A stretch of 64,000 nucleotides of DNA from Deinandra increscens subsp. villosa (GCA_039602395.1 JBCNJP010000027.1:31540551-31604550), one strand, 5' to 3'; shown: positions 35,760 to 48,440, counted from the first letter of the stretch. Numbers and translations: made by a program. The notes: generated by a model not told the origin, from the sequence alone.

Positions 35760-38500
35760 TCTCCAAATGTAAGATGAAGTAAGGCAGGAAGTGACAACAT
35801 CTTAATTTTAAGCGCCTTGCAGAACGGGAAATGAAATATAACATAAAACTAAATTCGGAACAAAAATAGAAAAGAATAATAAATAAACAAAACATTTTAG
35901 CCATGAACAAATTCTCCTTAACCCGTATGTACACAATACGTTCATCATTCACAAGTGTAATATTTTATAAATAAATATAATCGCCATGTTCAAAATCCAC
36001 CCTATGATGAACTGAACTATCCACCATTATAACAATTTCATCCAAATGGCATCAAGATATAAATTTCATAATAATAAATTGTAATTCCATTCAGACCATC
36101 ATATATGGATATACTTTTTGGAACCCTTAACACAAAAAAAAAAAAAAAAAAAAAGAGGTGGTGTTGATAAAAATAGTAGGACAAAAATGATCAATATGAC
36201 TTTGTTTTACCATGATGGAAGAAATAACATACTTAAAACATCATAGTGTATTGTGAGATTAATTTTTTTGTTACAATTGACTTTTTTCTAAAAGTCAAAG
36301 CATAGAACAACCCCTCCCCTTTTATCTAAAAGTCAAAGCATAGAACAACCCCTCCCCTTTTATTTTTTTGTAAAAAGGTCTAATGTTCTATGAAAATTTC
36401 AATACTATCTAACAACTCTTCAAATAATATTTATCCACTTAAAATAATTATAGCTAGTGATATTTATCACCAAAAAAAATAACAAATAATCAAATCTTAT
36501 ACAAACAATCACACTTTCATCATAAAGACCTTCAAATTGATAAAACAATAGCTAAATTGAATTCTAAACTATGCATCAATCCTCTGTTGAATTGACTTCT
36601 AAAGTGTGCATCTTCTTTTAGTAGTAGCTCCTCGTAGTAGAGGCCTACCTACATTTATTGAAATCGTTCTATAAGAATGCAAGCAAGAAACAAAAGCAAA
36701 GGTGCTTAGGAAGAAAGGCATGTGGTTCATAAAAGTCCAGGGGAGGGACATATACATGATAAATGACACGCACACTCCGAACCAATTTTGTGTAATTAAT
36801 CTATTGTTCCTCGAGGGTTCATGTTTCATATATAGAGTACTGATATGTAAACAGCTTTGAAAACGTAACATTATATCAACATAGTTTCAAAATGATACCA
36901 AACAATAATATGTTTCTAATGTTTTAACCAGCAGTTAATAAAAACAGCTAACTAAAGGGTCAATATTTATTTTAAAAAAAAGTCAGTCGTACCTAGTGAT
37001 AAAAAAAATCCTGAAAATGGGATAAAAAAAAGCATACCATTGACATCAAATAAACCATATGAATCACCTTTTTCATATGAAGAAAACCATTATCAAGCTG
37101 GTACTCGAAAACAGTGTCATCACCTATGATCATTTAGATAGAAACTAAAATACAAAATCATATTAATATGATGTTTAGTAGATAACAAATAGATTTAAAT
37201 GTAAAACTCACATTTTATAACCCTTTAACATCTCACTTCCAAGCTGAATTGTAAGAACTTCTTTATTTTTAAACTTAACCCTCAAATTGATATGCTATTC
37301 CACAGCAGCAAGGAGTGGCACCTCCTTTGGAATTCGCTAAGAAGTAAACAAATATATCACTTCTAAGCTGAATTGTAAGAACTTCTTCATTTTCAAACTT
37401 AACCATCAAATTGATATGCTATTCCACAGCAGCAAGGAGTGCCACCTCTTTTGGAATTCGTCTATAAGTGAACACATGAGTGAGATTGCTAAAACGAATA
37501 TAGTGTATAGCATTAAGATACATGCATATTTTACAGGTTAAAGAAATGCGTATCTAAACAGAGATAAATAAAAGTAGTTCATCCATGAATATGTCCTTAC
37601 ATAGTTACAATTACCGATTTAGAGATTTTATATTCAAAATTTATACAAAATTTTAGGGGTGTTAATTATCTATACAAAATTTATAGAATGGATCTTATTG
37701 GGTGTTCTTAATTATCTATACAAAATTTATAGAATGGACAAAAAAGTGTTTAAAGGTCAACACAAACGAACCCTTTGGATGTATTACACATCCTCACCCA
37801 ACCAACCATCTTACAACCTCTATGTAAGAACACCCAAAATAAATGCAAGACTCACTTCATTGGTTAAAATATTATCTCATCACCTTGACCAAAAGTTTTA
37901 CATCCCTGCAATAAAAAAAAATTCCATAACACAAGTATCCATTATGAAATTTTATATATGAATTATAAATGAACATATAAAAAAAAAAGACCTTTGACAT
38001 ACCTCTACATTTTCCTCATTATCATAAATCTCGCATCTAAATGTCTGACCCAGATTATTTGCTAGGACAACAACATCACAATCTAGCATAAAAAGGAAAA
38101 GAATATTAGCCAAATTTTAGCAAGTTTTATTAATAAAAAGGAAGACACAAAATATAAAATACCATATTAAATGGCTTAACTGTCAAGTAAACTTAAAAAA
38201 ATCTAATACCATACACATAAATCTACATAAAATAAGAATGCAATCATTTTAAATAGATATAGATATACAACTTGCCAAAAATCTAAATTTTGAAATTCTT
38301 AATTCTAGGCTAATTCAGGGTTTATTAGTTACCATAATTTAGGAATTTCAAAATCAGTTTATTTGACTTAAAGTTTCCTAAAATTAATGGTACAATTGAT
38401 TATTTAAAAAACCTAAAAAATTAAAAAAATTACACATAGGATTTTTTAGAATAAGAGGATGTCACCTCATCAATTGATGATGTGGACAACCTTATAAGGT
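35760..38500. other. Helitron interior, unassigned sequence
   Basis: Contains a 37-bp direct repeat (about 36285-36360), a 124-bp-spaced tandem duplication (aagctgaattgtaagaactt at 37241 and 37365), and minus-strand scraps such as NKEVLTIQLGSEMLKGYK near 37220-37280 that look coding but that I cannot assign. They may be captured gene pieces or a decayed RPA-like gene. Confidence 0.4.
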
Positions 38501-38557
38501 GCCAAATCAACCTTATATGTTTTGTTTAATAGAGTAGGTAGAAGGTAGATAGGTAGA

Positions 38558-39269
38558 TTGTTGATAACCAAGTGTGGAAGTGTGTTTAATCATTGAAAGA
38601 TGTATTTCCGAATTTGTAGACTTGCAATTGGCCCTTTTAAAGGTCGACGAGTTGGAAATTGGTAAATTGTTAAATTGGATGTATGTGTGGTAGATAAACT
38701 TCTTTTAAGGTCTTGTTTTATTATATCATAAACAACAACATGTTACTGTGTTACCAAATATAGCCGATACACAATCAAGAAGAGGCAAGGAACCGAACAC
38801 TCGTGGATGAACATTCTGAATGTTGGCATTAATAACCGTTTGGTGACATATACTTTCGCTAAATTACGGTGTAATGGGTTAATTTGGCAAGCCCTTTTGT
38901 GGAGAAACTTGATTAATCATGAAAGTCATTTAATTTAATCGAACTTTTCTATGACCAAAAGTCAAAACTGCTTCTAATACTCTTTAAGGGAGATGGGCAT
39001 TATATTTAAGATCATCTTTAGGGAAATCAATAGCTCTTATCGATTTAAAGACTCTATATATTGTATTTTACTTCTCATTGTAACTCATGCTTGTAAGGAT
39101 TGATCATAGTGAGTAATACAATAGTAGAGCGCATTTTATTCAACACTTGTGTTCTTACTATCAAGTATCATTTTGATCATAATATTCATATTGGTGATAT
39201 CGTTGTGTCTACTTGCTCAATATAGTGAGTAATTCGTGTGTTAGATTAACATTAAACCACGATCCTACA
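38558..39269 (+). repeat. Spacer and possible LTR 3' part
   Basis: The segment ending ccacgatcctaca at 39269 resembles the 3' end of the LTR family at 19580 (ccacgatcctaca) and contains ctatatatt and polyadenylation-like sequence. A possible start TGTTGGCATT lies at 38821. No matching duplication was found, so it is only a candidate LTR fragment. It abuts the copia RT fragment at 39270. Confidence 0.35.
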
Positions 39270-41080
39270 TGTTTGTATCCACTCGATCATGAGTGGTGTC
39301 AAAGATAAATATGTCAACTACATATAAGACAATTATAATTCCTTTAACATAATTATCAAAATTTCTATATACACACTTGTCTACCTGGTTTAAATGATAA
39401 TAATTTGGGAAAAAGACGAAAATAGCCTCTTTGACCAAGTTTGGGACGAAAATAGCCCCATGAAATTTTTTTCCCAACTTTTAGCCCTACCTTAACGGTC
39501 GTTAACGACCTCCATTGAAACCCAAAACGACCGTTCTCAATGACCAACCACGGAGCGACATGTGTCATCCACGGTCGTTAATACCTTGGAAAGGTCGTCA
39601 ACGACCGTCGTTTTCCGTCAAACGACCGCCGACATTTTTCGTCTCCAGGAATCTTGGAACATTGTCTGACAGCCTTGTCGGGTGTGTGTCGACGTTCTGA
39701 GGTCGTAACGACCGTGGTCGACGACGACCACACTTACAGTCGTAACGACCGTTATCGGATTTAATTATTTTTTTTTTAATTTTAAAATAATTCCATGGTC
39801 GTTTCGACCATAGTCGTTGGCGACCACACATGTGGTCTTCAACGACCATAGTCGTTTCGACCGTGTATGAGGTCGTTTCGACCGTTCTTTCTCATATAAT
39901 TAATAATTAAATGATAATTAATTAACCATTACAATTCACAAGGTAATTAAATGATAACTAATTGTCCCTTTTTTTCAAAATACTATCAATTAATTATTGC
40001 AATTAAATGATAATTAATTGTCCCTTTTTCCAAAACAGTATCAATTAATTATTGCAATTAAATGATAATTAATTGTCCATTTTTCCAAAGCACTATCAAT
40101 TATTTATTGCAATTAAATGATAATTAATTAATCATTTTCAATTAAAGGTCCCTTTTTCCAAAGCACTATTGCAATAATTACTTTACCTTATGAATTGTAA
40201 TGGTCAATTAATTATTATTTAATTATTAATTATATGAGAAAGAACGGTCGAAACGACCTCATACACGGTCGAAACGACTATGGTCGTTGAAGACCACTTG
40301 TGTGGTCGCCAACGACTATGGTCGAAACGACCATGGAATTATTTTAAAATTTAAAAAAAAAATAATTAAATCGGATAACGGTCGTTACGACTGTAACTGT
40401 GGTCGTCGTCGACCACGGTCGTTACGACCTCAGAACGTCGACACACACCCGACAAGGCTGTCAGACAATGTTCCAAGATTCCTGGAGACGAAAAATGTTG
40501 GCGGTCGTTTGACGGAAAACGACGGTCGCCGACGACCTTTCCAAGGTATTAACGACCGTGGATGACACATGTCGCTCCGTGGTTGGTCATCGAGAACGGT
40601 CGTTTTGGGTTTTAATGGAGGTCGTTAACGACCGTTAAGGTAGGGCTAAAAGTTGGGAAAAAAAATTCATGTGGCTATTTTCGTCCCAAACTTGGTCAAA
40701 GAGACTATTTTCGTCTTTTTCCCTAATAATTTAGTAAGACAACGTCAAAATTTGATGTAATTGTTTTGATGCTTGTTTCAAAACATATATATAGTTACAC
40801 ACTTTATAATCATTAGCAAACATGACAAGCCCTTCTTATTGCTTATTGCATATCTCCTCATCCAACTCACCATTTAAGACTATATTTTTCACATCCATTT
40901 GGTGAAGACAAGATCATGATTAGCTGCTAAAGCTATTAACAACCTAAAAGTGGATATTCCATCAACAAGAGCATATGTATCAAAGTAGTTTATATATGCT
41001 TTCTATCTAAGTCTCGGATGGCAATCTGTCTTTAAACTAAGTTGGTATCTTCAACTCTCTCATAATGCTAATGGATATCA
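39270..41080 (-). pseudogene. Decayed copia RT fragment, split by a foldback element
   Basis: On minus, 41060-40733 reads through copia RT-like pieces (IALAANHDLVFTKWM, DVKNIVLNGELDEEI, VLKQASKQ) with many stops. After the foldback insertion it continues at 39397-39270 with LNQVDKCVYRNFDN, LYVVDIFIF (from LYVDDILIF) and a DTTHDRVDTN stretch. It belongs to a copia lineage different from the element at 2097. No LTRs could be tied to it. Confidence 0.75.
39407..40723. mobile_element. Mutator-type foldback element with about 540-bp arms
   Basis: Ends are GGGAAAAAGACGAAAATAG in inverted orientation, with a perfect 9-bp duplication taataattt (39398-39406 and 40724-40732), the size made by Mutator-like transposases. 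The arms (39407-39952 and 40183-40723) are highly similar inverted copies separated by an AT-rich loop that holds repeats of ttaattattgcaattaaatg. The arms are full of ggtcgtt / aacgacc units. Open frames at 39849-39598 (minus) and 40287-40565 (plus) are mirror images of one arm and are not genes. Confidence 0.93.
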
Positions 41081-41690
41081 AGTCATGATTTGGTTGTTAT
41101 GGGTGCAAACGAGTCATGTTGCTCACGAGCTACTCAAGATCGGATTTAAAAAATCTTGAAACAAACCGAATTTTATTGAGCTCGGGCATAAAAAAAGCTC
41201 ATTTATTTATCAAGCCCGAGCCTCAATGGCTCTAGAACATAAAAACATAAATTTAAAATACCTAGCTTACACACGTTTTAATCATACATCTAAGTCCGAG
41301 TCTCAATGGTTCTCGCAACATAAAAAAAATGAAGAACAAACCGGGGCGGTTGTAGCAATAAGCCCCGATTTACTTTCGGTCAAACCTCGTATTCCCAAAC
41401 CTGAGATGAGTTGACGGTTTTGTTTAATTCAATCCGGGGCTTTTAGCCCAAACCGCCGCGGTTTGGAGTGTCAACTTATACTTTTGGGGTGTCCAGATAG
41501 ATTAACCGGGAAAAAATCATGTTTTGAAAAGAAACGTTTTTATTTACTTTTAGAAAAAATAGAATTATTTTTAATAAAGTTTCTTATCAATTTCGAGAGG
41601 ATGATAAACTACTTGAAATATTTTCATTGTCAAAGTATTATTAATCAAAATAATCAACTAAAATAAACTATTGAAGTGGATCTCAGTTCA
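41080..41690. other. Spacer, nothing recognised
   Basis: Contains a short repeated phrase (tcatttatttatcaagcccg and a related piece near 41290) but no gene, RNA or element end. Confidence 0.45.
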
Positions 41691-41699
41691 ATTTTTAAA

Positions 41700-42200
41700 A
41701 AAAGAACAAAACAGAACACAGCTAAGCTGCTAAGAAAAACACAAGATTAGATTACTCTTGGTTTTGTAGCCCTCTTTTGTCGTGCAAATCAGACAGAGGA
41801 TGACCTGTGCTGTGCTTCTTTTTCCTTCTCTCCGCTTCACAACCCTAACTAAGAGCCAAGAGCCTCTGCCTTCCTTCCACCATACCTTTTTTTTCTTTTT
41901 TTTTCAAACCTTCTGCCGTCAAAATCCACCCATGAATGTAGCCCACGTCTCATTGTAACTCACGCTTCCTTCAGCCCAGGCCCAAACTCTTTAAATACAA
42001 CAATAATATTTAGATTAGATCACTGGCCTCAAGTTTGGGTTATAATATCATTTTAGTTCATTCTCTCTCTCTCTATAACATACTAGATACTAGAAATTTA
42101 TAAAGTGATATATTTCATAATTATATTGACACGTTTCTTAAATAATTAGCCGAAATGAAATGCACCTAAAATGAACCCATCAGTTGTCAAAATCTTTATA
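41700..42200. repeat. Dispersed duplicate of 61356-61985
   Basis: Blocks shared with 61356-61985 in the same order and orientation: aagaaaaacacaagatt, gatgacctgtgct, aagagccaagag, aaaccttctgccgtcaaaat, ccttcagcccag, aacaataatattt and the final ccgaaatgaa. The copies are diverged and differ by indels. The origin is unknown; a promoter or untranslated first exon of some gene is one possibility. Confidence 0.75.
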
Positions 42201-42863
42201 GAGGATTATACGTTTTATTCAGGAAGTGTTTGTTATTAGAGCATCTCAAGATCCAGCAGTTTGTGTTAGTGGAAGCTGGATAGTTTTAGTCATGACTGAA
42301 GTGTTGAAGCTTAAGGGAGCTTTAATGGACCTTTATGGATGACACTTTCAATACGATAAAGCCTCCAAGTGAAAGATTGTTGTGTTTGGTAGAATCTTTA
42401 TTGGCCCAAAAGTATTGAAGACATGAGTATGGGCCAATTTTAGCCTGTTTTACATTTTCTTGTTCCCTAAGTAATTGACAGGTAAGATACCAGGTCTGCG
42501 GTCTCGGTCCAACCATGAAAACACTTATCTACGAATCGGTTTGCACAAACCTGTCAAAGGCTCAAAGCGACCAAAGTACCAGTGGGACATTTCTTGAAAT
42601 CTCGATTTGGAGACTGGTAATAATTTGTCAACACCACAATTTGGAAGAACAATTGATAAACACCAAGAAATTTGCAAACCAACAAGTTTTTTAAAAGAAA
42701 TCTTAAAGAAAAAAGGCAAGTAACATATACCAGCCTAATACCCCTACCATAGAAACAAAAGACAACAGACTCTACCAAGCAATTTAAACCCTAACTACTA
42801 CCAAAATCTATCATTTTTAAAACTACTATATAGCACCACCTGGTAGAACATCCATCTCACCAC
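42200..42863 (-). other. Probable 3' untranslated region of the PDS5-like gene
   Basis: Sequence immediately after the stop codon at 42864-42866. Short frames here (42719-42525, 42778-42554) have no recognisable domain. The transcript end could not be fixed. Confidence 0.4.
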
Positions 42864-43270
42864 CTAATTCATCTTCTTTTTCTTACCTCCACCCTTTGAC
42901 CCAATTTTTGGTGTCTCTGTTGACTTTTCCTTTTCACTTTCTGGTACTTCAGCAGCATCCTCACCTGCAGATTCTTTAACATTATCATCAGGAGATTTAG
43001 AACTCATCTTCCTTTTCTTATTTCCACCTTTTGACTTGATCTTTGGAGTCTCTGTTGACTTCTTTTCACTTTCTGGTTCTTCAGCAGCATCCCCGTCTGC
43101 AGATTCTTTGACATTATCATCAAGAGAAATAGAATTCATCTTCCTTTTCTTGTTTACACCCTTTGACCTGATCTTTGGAGTCTCTTTTGACTTTTCCTTT
43201 TCACTTTCAGGTTCTTCAGCAGCATCTCCATCTGCAGATTCTTTAACATTATCATCAGGAGATTTAGTCT
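42864..43270 (-). repeat. 132-bp coding repeat at the PDS5-like C-terminus
   Basis: Three units of about 44 codons, each with DDNVKESA, then an acidic PESEK stretch, ETPKI, and a basic KKRKM or KKKKM end. The last unit runs into the stop codon. Confidence 0.92.
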
Positions 43271-46200
43271 TGCTTTTACTTCCTTTTTTACCCCTAGAGT
43301 AAACTAATTTTTTTTGTTTCTCCTTTTTTCCATCTTTCTTCGTCTTTTCATCTTCTTTTAACTCAACTTCTTTTGAGGGGACTTTGCTTTCATCCTTGGG
43401 GCTACCAGCTCTGTTAATGATATCAAAATTGTCAAGTTAGAGAAACACTGCTGTAATATACATAAAACGATTAAGAACAGGTAACGGATGTGCATACATT
43501 TCCGGAAGAATATCAGTATTTTGAGCTTCAACAGCAACCTCCTTACTCGGCGCAGAAAATTCTTTCAGAAATTCCCATTTTTCTTTCCTTAGATTCAATG
43601 TTTCTTCATCACCATCCACATACAAAACCTGCAATCAAATCCACGTTAAAACATATAAGTTGGTAGTTATGATTGACAAGGGGTAACTTAAACTTATATA
43701 GTGAATATGAAATAACCTTATGCATCTTTACTGTAGAATCAAAGGATTCAACAACACCTTCATAATACCTACAAACAAGGATGTAAATAACAGCAATACT
43801 GAATGAAATAAGCTTTAAATTTGTTAAACGAATCACTTACATTTTATCATGAGGCCACCAAACTTTGACCTTTTGACCAACCAAGCTATCATCATACTCT
43901 ATATCATTTGTTACCTGTGAAATGGTAACAATCATCATCATAATCATCATCCAACATACGATGTTGATCCAAGAATATTGACAACAGTCAGCCTATGAGG
44001 AACGAGTTAGGAATATTTACTTTGTTTTTTGTAATGGACCTTTTTCTTTTTGAACTAATTGAAAGGGCTTCCTCCGAGTTCCCTTTCCTTTTAGTTGCCT
44101 TTTTTAGCGCCGACTTTAGAGAAACATTCATACCCTAAGAATTAAAAAGGTAAATAATTTTAGTTAAAGTTATCACTACATGCAAAAAAGGAAAAGATTA
44201 TACTCGTAGTAGAAATCATACATCATCATCTTCAGATAAAGGTTTTGTCTGATCCTTATCTTCAACGTTTTTGCCATGCCCCTGCTTCTTGCCATCTTTG
44301 TTCATTGATGATGATTTGACCACAGATGCACTGCTTCTGTTACCTTTTTTGGCAGACAATATAAGTGGCATGTTGTCTGAATCAGTTTCCTCCTCTTCTT
44401 CATTTTCAGACAAGTTAAGTGGTTTGTGGTCTGAATCAGTTCCCTCTTCTTTATTCTCGGACAGCTTAACTGGTGTGTTGTCCGAATCAGTTTCCTCATC
44501 TTTGTTTGCAATATTTTCACTAGGTTTACTTATTACCTTCCTTTTCTGTCCCTTTTTACCAGACTGTTTCAGTGGTATATCATCTGAATCAGTTTCCTCA
44601 TCTTTGTTAGTATTATCTTCACTAGGCTTACTTATTACCTTCCTTTTCTGTCCCTTTTTACCAGACTGCTTCAGTGGTATAGCATCTGAATCAGTTTCCT
44701 CATCTTTGTTAGTAATATCTTTACTAGGCTTACTTATTACCTTCCTTTTCTGTCCCTTTTTACCAGACTGTTTCAGTGGTTTAGCATCTGAATCAGTTTC
44801 CTCATCTTTGTTTGTAATATCTTTACTAAGCTTACTTATTACCTTCCTTTTCTGTCCCTTTTTACCAGACTGTTTCAGTGGTTTAGCATCTGAATCAGTT
44901 TCCCCATCTTTGTTTGTAACATCTACACTACGCTTACTTATTATCTTACTTTTCTGTCCCTTTTTAGCAGACTGTTTCAGTGGTTCAGCATCTGAATCAG
45001 TTTCCTCATCTTTGTTTGCAACATCTTCATTACGCTTGCTTATTACCTTACTTCTCTGTCCCTTTTTACCAGACTGTTTCAGTGGTTTAGCATCTGAATC
45101 AGTTTCATTATCTTTCTTAAGGGTCCATTTTACAAGTTCAACCTCTGGTGACTTCTTCGACTCTGAAACCTTCTTAATAGACAGCTTAGGCATCTTAGAA
45201 CCTCTGTCACCAACTTTTTTGCCCAGCCTTTTGGCCGACTTGGGCACTGAATCGCCACCACTTTCTACCTTATCTAAGCTCTTCAATGGTTCCACGTCTG
45301 AACCAGTAGTCACCGAAGGTTTATTCTCCTCCGCCTTCGGTGTCTTCTTTCTTGACCGTTTCGGTGACTTCATGTCAGGGTCACTTGCCCCATCATTTAC
45401 TTTGGTCAACACATCAACCGTTGACGGCATATCAGTTTGACTCAAGCCCTTTTTCTTTGACCGGATCCCTTTCTTAATTTGAATCTTACTTTGGGATTCT
45501 TCTTGTTGGCTGCCACTTTGTGATGGAGGATTTGCAATCTCATCATCTAGTAGTTTTTTAACAGAAACCACAATTTCAGGGCTTTTTTCAGCTCTATTAG
45601 GATCATGAACAGTTTCAGAAACAAAAGGTTTGGCAGCTTTTGTTGTATCAGATTTTGATTCTACATTTCCTGAATTTTCAGCAACTGAATTATTGGTATC
45701 TAACTTGCTTGTCAATTCAGAACCAGGATGATCAATAGCTCCCTCCGGCTTAGCATCTCCTTCCATGGTCATCATATCTCTATTGCTGATGGCCTAATTG
45801 AGAAACGTTTTTCATCTTATTATATATGATTTAGTAAAGCATATTAGTAGCAAACGAACAAAAATGACAAATATAAAATCTCATACCTTAGCTGCATTAT
45901 CTAATGATACGATTGCCGGCTTGGTTCCGACAACCTACAGAAAACAAGTGAATATGGTATATATAAAAATGAAAATAGGTAAAAGGGGATACTTTTTTGA
46001 AATTATACCTTTGGCTTCACTGAAGCGCTATCATCATTATGGTCAACAGAATCGGTTGTCCCTTTACATATGGAAGTCAAGACTTTACTGTAGTCAGCTA
46101 ATGAATCGCCCAAAATGGCCACTGCTTTATCAAGGTAAGGCCGAAGCTTATCTGCAGACTTTTTGATTACTTCTTCTCCTAGTTTTCTCGCTGCCAATAA

Positions 46201-48440
46201 AACACCCTACATAGAGGAAAATATTTTATTACAAAACAATTAGGTTAAGTTACATGATATAACTAATCTAATACCTCACTGTTGTTTTTAATGCTTGCTA
46301 ATAGCGGTTTGAGCATATCCAATGAAATGTCTTCACTTTCTTCCAGAACAAGTACCATAACATTCGTCATTAATGAAAATACGTGATCGAGATGATGGTC
46401 TCTGAAAGTGATAAAGAAGCAACACGTCATCGACTTATAATAACAGATACAAGAATAGAACATATGTAATTTACTCTAAAGTAAATATCATACCTTACTG
46501 AATTCAGAAAATGCTCAAACAATTTCACAATTAAATCATCACATTCAAGATCAAGCATTATAACACATGACCTAACTCTGGAAACAGTTTCAAGAATTGA
46601 CACCCTCTTGGCATAAGATTGACTTGATTTGTCTGATAGATCCTCAAGGGAAGAAACAATACACTGGAAAATACCCTGTTGATATAAGATAAAATTATAA
46701 GCAACACACACATACACATATTAAATGGATATAGTGGGGGAAAGGCATTATGGAATAGTCTAATGCTTGACTTGTTGTACCTTCAGTTCTTCATCAGTAT
46801 AAGGGGCATCAGGTGCTGTAATCCTTGTTATTTCACAAAGGCAGGAAGCTACTGCAACTTGCACATCCATGCATGAATGTTCTAATAGACTTTTATCAAC
46901 CAAGGCCTTTATTGGTTGCTTGAGTGATTCTTGCATTAGATTATTAGGTGACTGGTCCACCATTGACAAAAGTTTCTCGGATTGCTGAAGTGAAAATTTA
47001 TTAAAAAACCAATCAGATTGACAAAGTTGACGTTCTAAAATGTAATTAACCGCCATTAAGTCCCCAAACCCTAGCCGTTGTCTACATGGTACATCGTTTT
47101 CATTCTTGAATTTGGAAGTAACTACGATTGTTTAATCTAAAATCTGGTATTATGAGTCCACTATTAGATTTGCAAACCTACCTAAAATGGACTTTCATAC
47201 CATGATTTGCAGATCACAGAGTTAGGTTTAAATCTAGTAACATCCATAAGCATTCATTAATCTTTAAAACAGTCTCAAACTCTCAACATTTAATCAAATA
47301 CCACTTACCGCCTCATTAGTTATCGTAATTTCAACGATCGTTGTAATTTTCTATTTTCACATAGCTCGCTTAATTTAATACATTATGTTTCAAATTATAG
47401 ATAAAACAAACAAACATACCTAGCAAAAGAACACTTAGACAATCAGACAACATGATATGGGTATGGGGAGGGTGAGATGAGAGCAAATCTTACCTCTATT
47501 CTATGGGATAAAAAGCCTGCTCACAGAGAGACATGCGGCTCAAGAAAACTTCTTTTATGGAAATCCATAAATCATACAAGAAAAAAACAAGTAACAAGTA
47601 TCCTAAAGAGATAAAAGAACAGTTACGCATAAAAGTCCCTAAAGCTAAAGTAGACAAGACTAAAGGCACACGTACGACTAAGGGCACATCTATAACTCAG
47701 GCAAACCTAGAAAGAAGTTAGCAACTACGTAGATACGACTAAGGCAACCTAAGTGAAGTAAAATTCCAAATGCGAAGCCCCAACAACAACCAAATCTATA
47801 CTTTCTCATAAAAATCCATAACATTTATTTGGCGTCTACAAAATCTCCTATCACCAGTCATATCTCCTGGAGAGGCGCAAGTCTAACATGCCCGATCTTC
47901 ACATCCATGTCGGTTTTAGAATAGACAAGTAAATTCTAAATTAGAGACATGTCACCACACTGGTTCTGCAACTATAATCCTACAAAACCTAGAATAATGC
48001 ACCTAAAAGTTCTACAGACATTTATGCCATTATGCTCACCACATCCCTGGGAATCACAACATCAATTTGACTGATCTACTTGATCTAAACCTTAAGCAAC
48101 TCCATATATCTAGATTCATTTCCATTCAGGGCAGTAAAGCATATAAATTATCAACCTGCATATTGTTCGAATCTAAATCGTGCAAAATTAACCTAACATG
48201 TGATCTCAGATCACCATGTACTATCCAAACCCTAGGTACAAGTAGCAAGCAAACAACATGCAAAATGAATACAACAATTACATTTCCAAAACTACACAAC
48301 AAACCATATAAAGTTCAGAATTGAGGGCTTACGTCAAGAATGTGAAGAAGTTCGTCAATGGAAGCCGGTGGATTTGAAAGCAACCTTCCTGCCTCCTTCA
48401 GCTGTACTCTAAGCTCGAGCTCAGAGTCTGTCGTTCCCAT
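42864..48440 (-). CDS. PDS5C: PDS5-family cohesin regulator (PDS5C-like), 12 exons
   Basis: This is a nuclear cohesin-associated protein for sister-chromatid cohesion and DNA repair. Coding exons (high to low): 48440-48333, 46984-46781, 46675-46494, 46401-46275, 46206-46009, 45934-45887, 45793-44222, 44134-44021, 43914-43841, 43768-43717, 43628-43498, 43410-42864. All introns are GT-AG and the sum is 3357 bp, or 1118 residues. The start is the first ATG, MGTTDSELELRVQLKEAGR, followed by PPASIDELLHILD. Residues 37-273 are helical-repeat sequence typical of PDS5 (CLCEITRITAPDAPYTDEEL). Residues 290-813 are Lys/Glu/Ser-rich with a 34-residue tandem repeat beginning ETDSD (from about 519 to 770). 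A Tudor-like domain lies at about 864-914 (GQKVKVWWPHDKMYYEGVV, LYVDGDEETLNL). The tail has three 44-residue repeats. It appears longer than Arabidopsis PDS5C, mostly through the repeats. The family call is strong; the exact paralogue letter is less sure. Confidence 0.92.
44355..45106 (-). repeat. 102-bp coding repeat in PDS5-like exon 7
   Basis: Six full units of 34 codons start with ETDSD at about 45106, 45004, 44902, 44800, 44698 and 44596 (minus strand), followed by three short units of about 17-20 codons. The consensus is ETDSDAKPLKQSGKKGQKRK, then VISKPSKDITNKDE. The reading frame is preserved throughout. ETDSD is an acidic serine/threonine cluster and KKGQKRK is basic and NLS-like. Confidence 0.93.

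Larger units (their letters stand above)
34716..38557 (-). mobile_element. Helitron, non-autonomous, with PIF1 remnant
   Basis: On the minus strand the 3' terminus is a hairpin (acccgggta / tacccgggt) followed after a few bases by CTAG and host T, as expected for Helitrons (hairpin plus CTRR, insertion between A and T). The proposed 5' terminus is TC at 38557 (tctacctatctacc...tattaaacaaaa), preceded by host A; 38549 is an alternative. It carries the C-terminal part of a PIF1-type helicase. The Rep nuclease was not seen. Inserted at the end of the 51-bp array. Confidence 0.78.

Noticed and set aside
39598..40565. Two similar basic proteins on opposite strands in the foldback element
   Set aside because: They are mirror translations of the inverted arms, with no family similarity beyond each other.
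42322..42778. Short frames 3' of the PDS5-like stop codon
   Set aside because: No domain and overlapping frames; most simply 3' untranslated sequence.
44271..45440. 389-codon frame on plus opposite PDS5-like exon 7
   Set aside because: It is the antisense of a low-complexity tandem repeat; the minus frame has splice sites and PDS5 family context.
47496..47721. Possible extra exon in intron 1 of the PDS5-like gene
   Set aside because: Frames on both strands are open, but there is no family similarity, and exon 1 joins exon 2 in phase without it.
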